Assembly: GCA_003526845.1 (NCBI GenBank) | Contig: DPVM01000011.1 | Location: 1-64,000 of the forward strand | DNA from: Oscillospiraceae bacterium | GTDB lineage: Bacteria > Bacillota > Clostridia > Oscillospirales > Acutalibacteraceae | Direction: 5' to 3' | DNA: 64,000 bases | Shown: positions 58,500 through 64,000 of the stretch, piece by piece | Layout of the letters: the number at the start of each line of letters is the position of its first letter | Position numbering within the stretch: the stretch's first letter is position 1 | The notes under the pieces: generated by a model | What the model was told of the DNA's origin: nothing | The model's database searches: none | What the model saw: the letters and a program-made list of their open reading frames with translations, nothing else | Position numbers and translations under genes: made by a program

Positions 58500-59588
58500 A
58501 TGATATTTTTCGTCGCTGTTTTGTTCCTTTTGATAATCAGCGGTGCCGAATTTTCAAAGCCAAATGAGTTTAACAAAGACTACATTTCGCGCGCAGGCAC
58601 AACTGCAATTAAGGGCATATTTGTTATTTTGATTATGTTCAGCCACGGCAAAGGTTATATTGATGTCGGCGGCAAATTTGATGTGCCGTATCTCAAAATG
58701 CAGGACCATTTGAATCAAATGATTGTTGCAATGTTTATGTTCTATTCCGGCTACGGTATTATGGAAAGCATAAAGAAAAAAGGCTCGGCATATATTGACA
58801 CAATACCGAAAAAGCGTTTTCCGCAGGTTTTGCTCAATATGGATATTGCCGTTGTTCTGTTCCTCATTTTAGCCGCAACAGCAGGCAAGTTTTACAGCGT
58901 AGGTCACATTTTGCTGACCCTTGTCGGTTGGGAGTCGGTCGGCAACTCGAATTGGTATATTTTCGTTATCCTTGCGCTTTATGTAATAACATATTTTGCA
59001 TTCCTGATTCTCAAAAAGAAAAACAATAAAACCACACAGCTCATAGGCGTAATCATAACCACCGTCCTTTCGGTTGCATTCGTTTATATTTTGATGAAAA
59101 CAAAAACAACAAAACAATCGTGGTGGTATAACACGCTGATTCTGTATTCGCTCGGTATGTGGTATTCGTATTTCAAGGACAAAATCGAAAAGGTTTTGAT
59201 GAAAAACGATTTGATTTTCTTTGCCGCGTCGGGTGTGCTTGTTTTGGCTTATCTCGAGGCGTACAATATGCGCTCGGATTATGGTATTTATTCATACACA
59301 GTTTGGGCGGTGCTGTTCACACTCGGTATCGTGATGATTACGATGAAAGTCAAAATCACAAACCCTGTTCTCGAATGGTTCGGCAACCATGTTTTCAGCG
59401 TTTACATTCTGCAAAGAATACCTATGATTTTGCTTTCACGCTACGGCGTAGCCGACAGGCATAAATATGAGTTTATGATTGCCTCAATAATTGTCACCGT
59501 GTTCATTGCGGAGGTTTTCGACCGCTGCACGGGCGCTTTGTCCAAAAAAATATGGGGAAGGAAAAACACAGATGCAAAAAGAGTTTAA
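58500..59588 (+). CDS. Membrane acyltransferase 3-like protein
   Basis: 362 residues with about ten membrane segments. The pattern AIKGIFVILIMFSHG resembles the conserved N-terminal segment (with the catalytic-type His) of acyltransferase-3/OafA proteins that O-acetylate surface glycans; MFMFYSGYGIMESIKKKG is also family-like. It could acetylate the teichoic-type polymer made by the neighbouring genes; this is inference. AAGGAG upstream. The GT2 fusion gene starts 17 nt before its end. Confidence 0.78.
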   Translation: MIFFVAVLFLLIISGAEFSKPNEFNKDYISRAGTTAIKGIFVILIMFSHGKGYIDVGGKFDVPYLKMQDHLNQMIVAMFMFYSGYGIMESIKKKGSAYIDTIPKKRFPQVLLNMDIAVVLFLILAATAGKFYSVGHILLTLVGWESVGNSNWYIFVILALYVITYFAFLILKKKNNKTTQLIGVIITTVLSVAFVYILMKTKTTKQSWWYNTLILYSLGMWYSYFKDKIEKVLMKNDLIFFAASGVLVLAYLEAYNMRSDYGIYSYTVWAVLFTLGIVMITMKVKITNPVLEWFGNHVFSVYILQRIPMILLSRYGVADRHKYEFMIASIIVTVFIAEVFDRCTGALSKKIWGRKNTDAKRV

Positions 59589-62292
59589 AATTTCAGTAGT
59601 AATCCCTATTTACAATGTTGAAGAATATATAGAAGAGGCGCTTGATTCCGTTATCAATCAAACACTCGGATTTGAGGAAAATATCCAAATGGTCTTGGTA
59701 AATGACGGCTCATCCGATTCAAGCGGCGAAATTTGCGAACGATATGAGAAAAAATATCCGCAAAACATTAAATATTTTTATAAGGAAAACGGCGGCGTAA
59801 GCTCTGCAAGAAATATGGGTATTGACTATGCTGTCGGAAAATATTTAACTTTCCTTGACCCCGATGATAAGTGGGAGGAGCACTCGTTCAAAAATGCCTA
59901 TGAATTTTTTGAAAAGCATTATGACGAGATTGATGTTCTTGCCGCAAGAGTAAAGTTTTTTGAGGCAAACGATAATTATCACGCTCTTGACTACAAGTTC
60001 GACCGCGGCACAAGAATTGCCGATTTGGACGATGAAAAAGAGATTTTTTCTGTTCAGTCAACAACCGCAACAACATTTATGAAGCGTTCGGCAGTCGGCG
60101 ACACACGCTTTGACACACACCTTAAATTCGGCGAGGATTCAACATTCATTAATAAAATGATGCTCAAGAAAAAGGCTTACGGCCTTATTTGCGAAGCACT
60201 TTATTACTATCGTCGCCGTGCAAGCGGAACATCTGCCGTTAACAATCAAACAAAGGATAAATCGTTTTATACCGAATCGCTCACAAATTATCATATGGAG
60301 CTTATGAATTACAGCCGCAAGCTCTACGGCGAGGTAATTCCGTATATCCAATCTCTTGTTGCTTACGATTTGTATTACAGAATGGGCAACGATAAATACA
60401 AGGATGTTTTGGATGAAGACGAGATAAAAGTTTTCAGACAGCGTGAAAAGCAGCTCCTTGACGAGATAGACGATTATATTCTTGTCGAAAGCCCGCGCCA
60501 TAAAACAATGCGCAAAAGAGACGAGGCGTTTGAGCTTAAATACGGTCACGACCTCACAAGTCAGCTTGAATTCGACGAAACTGATAATAAATTAAAATAC
60601 AAGGGTTATCCGGTGCTCAATGTTGAAACAACGCGCGGCCCTGCCTGTCGTGTCGGCTTTGCAAGTATCAAAGATGACAAACTTATTATTGACTTGTTCA
60701 TCGCACAGTGGCTTTTCAGAGCGAATAAGGGCGGCAAGGTTACATTCAGCGTAAACTTCGGCGATGTCAAGGTCACACCAAAGCTTATTGCGCACGATCC
60801 GTCAAATGTTCAGGTTAAAGAAAACAGACCGAGCTATTACTATCGTTGCCATTTGGAATTTGATATTTCAGATGTTCAAACGGGTGAGGTCAGAAAATTT
60901 GTGCCGTATATTAAATTCGGCGACAAGGGCTGTCGCATAGCTTTGAGCTACAGCAAGTTTGTGCCAAATTCAAACAATTTCGGTCCGGCATACAAGGTTT
61001 ACGGTGAATACGGCTTGAAATGTTTCAGGTCAAACCTCCAGGTGCTCCGCCCGAAGAGAATGAGCCGCTTTATCAAACTTAATGAAAAAAGATGCCTTAA
61101 ATGGCTCAAACTCAACGGCAGAAAAGATTTGGCGAAGTTTAGAAAAGATTTCTTCAAATTCCGCAAGACCGAGGAGAAAAAGGGAAAAATTTGGCTCTTC
61201 TCCGACAGAATAGACAACGCAGGCGACAGCGGCGAGGTTGTTTTCAAATATATCAGCAAGCATGCTCCCGAGGGTGTTCGCCCGATATTCAATATTGGCA
61301 GGGACGCTCGCCCCGAGGTTATCAAACGCCTCAAAACTCTCGGCGAGGTTGTTTATTATGAGGACGAACTGTTTAAGTTCTACTTCCTTATGGCTGACAA
61401 AATCATTTCGTCAAGCGCAGGCGAGTTTACAATCAATGCTATGGAACAGGATAGACCGTATTTCATAGATTTGTATAATTTCGATTTCTATTTTATGAAT
61501 CACGGCGTCAACTGCGGCGATTGCTCAAATTGGCTTAACAAGTTCAATAAGAATATTCACATCTTCTTTAACACCGGCGTAAAAGAGCGTCAGGCGATTA
61601 TCGACGGAAGATACGATTATACGGAAGACCAGTGCGTAATCACCGGTTTGCCGCGTTTCGACGCGTTGTATGAGGACACGAGAAAACAGCTTCTCATCCT
61701 CCCGTCTTGGCGCAGAAGTATCAGCGGTGCTTATGACGAAAAAACTTCGAGCGTTTATTTTGACGGCTTTGTTGAAACAGATTATTTCAAATTCTACAAC
61801 GGTCTTATCAATGACGAACGCCTGCTTTCAAAAATGCGCGAAAAAGGCTACAAAGGTCTTTTCTGCCTGCATCCTATCTTTATGAAGCAGTATGTCGATT
61901 TCCAAAGTAACGATGTTTTTGATGTCAACGAGGGATTTGTTGATTACAATAAGGTTTTTGCGGAATCCGCCGCAATGGTAACCGACTATTCGACAATCGC
62001 TTTTGACTTTGCTTATCTCAAAAAGCCGATTGTTTACACTCAGTTTGACCAAAAACAGTTCTACGAGGATCAGGTTTATGACAAGGGCTTTTTCGAGTAT
62101 GAAACAGACGGCTTCGGTCCCGTTTGCTACGATTTGGACAGTGCAGTAAACGAACTCGTCGAACTTATCGACAACGATTGCAAAAACAAGTATATTGACA
62201 GAGTTGAGAATTTCTTTGTCAACATCGACAAAAACAACTCAAAGCGCGTTCTCGATGCCATTATCGACGACGATAAAAAACGCAACAAATAA
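59572..62292 (+). CDS. Glycosyltransferase family 2 fused to a CDP-polyol phosphotransferase
   Basis: 906 residues. The N-terminal GT2 domain (about 5-240) has SVVIPIYNVEEYIEEALDSV, VNDGSSD and the DxD-like FLDPDD. A strand-rich middle (about 340-520) is of unknown family. The C-terminal part (about 555-900) resembles CDP-polyol phosphotransferases: MNHGVNCGD (in place of LWHGxG), TGLPRFDALYED, LPSWRRS, and TDYSTIAFDFAYLKKP. Such fusions build polymers with alternating sugar and polyol phosphate. ATG 59572, GGAAGG upstream; earlier in-frame codons lie inside the acyltransferase gene. Confidence 0.87.
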   Translation: MQKEFKISVVIPIYNVEEYIEEALDSVINQTLGFEENIQMVLVNDGSSDSSGEICERYEKKYPQNIKYFYKENGGVSSARNMGIDYAVGKYLTFLDPDDKWEEHSFKNAYEFFEKHYDEIDVLAARVKFFEANDNYHALDYKFDRGTRIADLDDEKEIFSVQSTTATTFMKRSAVGDTRFDTHLKFGEDSTFINKMMLKKKAYGLICEALYYYRRRASGTSAVNNQTKDKSFYTESLTNYHMELMNYSRKLYGEVIPYIQSLVAYDLYYRMGNDKYKDVLDEDEIKVFRQREKQLLDEIDDYILVESPRHKTMRKRDEAFELKYGHDLTSQLEFDETDNKLKYKGYPVLNVETTRGPACRVGFASIKDDKLIIDLFIAQWLFRANKGGKVTFSVNFGDVKVTPKLIAHDPSNVQVKENRPSYYYRCHLEFDISDVQTGEVRKFVPYIKFGDKGCRIALSYSKFVPNSNNFGPAYKVYGEYGLKCFRSNLQVLRPKRMSRFIKLNEKRCLKWLKLNGRKDLAKFRKDFFKFRKTEEKKGKIWLFSDRIDNAGDSGEVVFKYISKHAPEGVRPIFNIGRDARPEVIKRLKTLGEVVYYEDELFKFYFLMADKIISSSAGEFTINAMEQDRPYFIDLYNFDFYFMNHGVNCGDCSNWLNKFNKNIHIFFNTGVKERQAIIDGRYDYTEDQCVITGLPRFDALYEDTRKQLLILPSWRRSISGAYDEKTSSVYFDGFVETDYFKFYNGLINDERLLSKMREKGYKGLFCLHPIFMKQYVDFQSNDVFDVNEGFVDYNKVFAESAAMVTDYSTIAFDFAYLKKPIVYTQFDQKQFYEDQVYDKGFFEYETDGFGPVCYDLDSAVNELVELIDNDCKNKYIDRVENFFVNIDKNNSKRVLDAIIDDDKKRNK

Positions 62293-62296
62293 TAAA

Positions 62297-62339
62297 AAAT
62301 CGGGAAGTGTGCCACTATACACTTCCCGATTTCTATTTT
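62297..62339. terminator. Terminator after the GT2 fusion (bidirectional)
   Basis: A 14-bp perfect stem (62297-62310 with 62319-62332) and an 8-nt loop, with T-rich tails on both sides. On the minus strand it ends the DUF421/DUF4363 pair. Confidence 0.9.
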
Positions 62340-62346
62340 GCGCAAT

Positions 62347-62691
62347 TTATAATATGTTGTCAAAACTCAATCTTTCGTTATCATACAGTGCCTTGCCGGC
62401 GTTTTTTATGTCGGCAAGGTCTTTTTTTATTTCGTCGCTGTCGCTGTCAAGCGCGTTGATTGCAAGCGCAATGTCATTGATTGCCGAATGGTCCCAAATT
62501 ATAAAATATATGCTGTCATTTTTGTTCCAAAAGCGCTTGATTTCCTCAACATCCTTTTTGCTCGGACTTTCGCTCACCGTCTGTGTGATTTTGCAAATTT
62601 CATCGTATGTTTCGGTCAAATATATTTGCTCGCCGATACAGCTTGCTACACATAAAATCATAAAAATTACGGCAAACCAAACCCTTTTCAT
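62347..62691 (-). CDS. DUF4363 family protein
   Basis: 114 residues. An N-terminal hydrophobic segment (1-20) followed by a helical, charged region (KDVEEIKRFWNKNDSIYFIIWDHSAI), as in DUF4363 proteins. It overlaps the DUF421 gene by 4 nt, a common pairing in sporulating Clostridia. Function unknown. Confidence 0.82.
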   Translation of the reverse strand: MKRVWFAVIFMILCVASCIGEQIYLTETYDEICKITQTVSESPSKKDVEEIKRFWNKNDSIYFIIWDHSAINDIALAINALDSDSDEIKKDLADIKNAGKALYDNERLSFDNIL

Positions 62692-63365
62692 ACATTCCTG
62701 TCCCTTTCTATCATATACATATTGCCGTCATTATCAATCGTCAAAAGCATTATATCCTCGGTGTTCACGCTTGTTGACGAAATTAAAACATCTATTTCGC
62801 TTTCGTTGATTTTTTCATCTCCGAAATATTCCGTCACCGGTTTTGAATCCATAACTATCGTAATCGGCATTTGCGCTTTTTCGACCTCCAAACCGAGTGC
62901 ATCGGGCGTCAGCGGTGCGCACTCGGCTTTTGTCTGAACGCTCAAACTGCCGTTTGTTTCGACAATCGCATTTTCAACCGTCGAAATATCAAACACACCT
63001 GCTTGTCGCAGAGCGTCGATAATGTCATCCATCGTAAATCGCAGTCGGCGCATTTGTTTTTGCTGCAAAATACCGTCTTTTATTATAAACATCGGCTTGC
63101 CTTGCAATAGGTTGCGCAGTTTTATTGATTTCATTGACAGTGCCGACCCGATTATTTCAAGGCTCACAAATATCATTATCGGAAAAATTGAATTTGTCAG
63201 CGGAATAGATATTTCCTGCAACGGAATTGTCGCCACCGCACTTATCAAAATTGTTATTACAAGCTCGTGCGGCTTAAGTTCTCCGATTTGCCGTTTTCCC
63301 ATTATTCGCACCGACAGCACCACAAACAAATATATTATTATGCTTCGTATAATTATTACTGTCAT
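62688..63365 (-). CDS. DUF421 (YetF-like) membrane protein
   Basis: 225 residues. Three N-terminal membrane segments and the family signature VVLSVRIMGKRQIGELKPHELVITILIS (in parts), followed by a cytoplasmic YetF-type beta-alpha domain (about 85-200). Related proteins in Bacillus (YetF, YdfS, 2Duf) sit in spore membranes and influence spore resistance. It is divergent from a GerA-family gene, which fits a spore role by context. ATG 63365 has GGTGAT upstream. Confidence 0.88.
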   Translation of the reverse strand: MTVIIIRSIIIYLFVVLSVRIMGKRQIGELKPHELVITILISAVATIPLQEISIPLTNSIFPIMIFVSLEIIGSALSMKSIKLRNLLQGKPMFIIKDGILQQKQMRRLRFTMDDIIDALRQAGVFDISTVENAIVETNGSLSVQTKAECAPLTPDALGLEVEKAQMPITIVMDSKPVTEYFGDEKINESEIDVLISSTSVNTEDIMLLTIDNDGNMYMIERDRNV

Positions 63366-63453
63366 CAAATCACCGATTTTATTTTGAGTAAATTTTGTAA
63401 TATTATCAGCTTTTTGCACAAAATATTATCATAAATTGTTTATCGGTGATTTT

Positions 63454-64000
63454 ATGAAATATCTTGTCCCCGACTATGAAATAACGCGGGATATTTTTAA
63501 AGACGATTTCAGCAATTGCTCGGATTTTTTGCTCCGCGAGGCTGTTATTCAGGACAAAAGGTGCTTTTTTGCCGCAATGGACGGGCTTATTGATTCGCTG
63601 CAGCTTGCGCAAATGGTGACAGACCCTATTTTGTCCGCAAAACTTGATTTTACCGACCCATCGGAGCATTTTGAGCAGATAAAAAAGTCTGTTGTCGGCT
63701 CGGTCGAAATGAATGTTGCTGAAACTTTTGATGATTGCTATTACTATTTAATGAGCGGCTTTGCGCTCTTTTTTCTCGACGGCAACAGCCGCGCCCTTGC
63801 TCTCGGTATTCAGGGCTGGTCAAAACGCTCTACCGACGAGCCGTCAAACGAGTCAACTGTTATGGGCGCAAAGGAGTGCTTTATCGAGGCACTTAATGAT
63901 AATAAAGCTCTTCTTCGCAAACGGTTAAAAACATACCATCTCAAATTGAAACAAATCAAACTCGGCAATGCCGCAAGCACTCCCGTTGTGATTGCTTATA
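63454..64000 (+). CDS. GerA-family spore germination protein (SpoVAF/GerAA-like), cut by the window end
   Basis: 182 residues of the N-terminal part are in the window. The family pattern is clear: LIQGWSKRSTDEPSNES-like segment (GIQGWSKRSTDEPSNEST) followed by VMGAKECFIEALNDN, RKRLKTYHLK and VVIAY. These proteins form the A subunit of germinant receptors or SpoVAF. The TM part lies beyond the window, so the exact type cannot be decided. ATG 63454 has GGTGAT upstream. It is divergent from the DUF421/DUF4363 pair. Confidence 0.87.
   Translation, partial: MKYLVPDYEITRDIFKDDFSNCSDFLLREAVIQDKRCFFAAMDGLIDSLQLAQMVTDPILSAKLDFTDPSEHFEQIKKSVVGSVEMNVAETFDDCYYYLMSGFALFFLDGNSRALALGIQGWSKRSTDEPSNESTVMGAKECFIEALNDNKALLRKRLKTYHLKLKQIKLGNAASTPVVIAY

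Noticed and set aside
1..64000. CRISPR array, rRNA genes, insertion sequences
   Set aside because: No regularly spaced repeats, rRNA-like segments or transposase genes were seen anywhere in the window.

Overview
The window is a chromosomal segment of a low-to-moderate GC, Gram-positive, endospore-forming bacterium, most likely an uncultured member of the Clostridia (Oscillospiraceae/Ruminococcaceae-like). Evidence: strong AGGAGG-type ribosome binding sites, many near-consensus sigma-A promoters (TTGACA-17-TATAAT), a SpoVAD gene and the start of a GerA-type germination gene, a CD1247-domain gene beside efp, a DUF1934 gene beside argS, and teichoic-acid-type genes. Placement is by gene content only.

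Layout. 1-7.5 kb: 3' part of a tRNA-Ser(GGA) gene on the minus strand, a small membrane protein and a PfkB-family sugar kinase; then a minus-strand operon of a RING/DUF2628 membrane protein, galU, a CPBP protease and tadA; then prfB (without the usual programmed frameshift) and a polysaccharide deacetylase lipoprotein. 7.6-16.5 kb: the mreB-mreC-mreD-PBP2 cell-shape operon, a methylglyoxal-synthase homologue with altered catalytic residues, hisS, aspS and a YfbR-like nucleotidase. 16.6-25 kb: MATE exporter, stand-alone spoVAD, polysaccharide flippase with a deletion scar behind it, trmB, an HTH membrane regulator, a lipoyl-less E2-type acyltransferase and an iron alcohol dehydrogenase.

25.2-35.7 kb: a compact phage-particle operon of the PBSX/xkd type. 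It has a short small-terminase-like gene, a large terminase with intact motifs, portal, prohead protease with a nested scaffold start, decoration protein, capsid, three neck genes, then LysM/hub/spike/gp25/J/U baseplate genes and a fibre gene. It has no recognisable sheath, tube, tape measure, holin, endolysin, integrase or repressor. A 31-codon ORF sits exactly where the tail-shaft genes should be. All remaining genes are open. It could be a deletion derivative or a domesticated DNA-packaging particle, and it is the best candidate here for an undescribed system.

35.8-52 kb: M28 peptidase, radical SAM protein, argS, DUF1934, ddl, a secreted fibronectin-III protein with a cysteine-hydrolase-like head, rpsU (58 codons), aroQ, efp, a CD1247-domain protein, pdxT/pdxS, an Mbeg1-like hydrolase, and a P-type ATPase preceded by a probable yybP-ykoY (Mn2+) riboswitch with an overlapping terminator. 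52.2-62.3 kb: a surface-polymer locus with two CDP-polyol phosphotransferases (one carrying a degenerate second copy of its catalytic domain), TarI/TarJ-type CDP-ribitol synthesis genes, a membrane acyltransferase and a GT2/phosphotransferase fusion. 62.3-64 kb: DUF4363 and DUF421 genes divergent from a GerA-family gene cut by the window end.

Family assignments come from motif recognition by eye; no database search was run.
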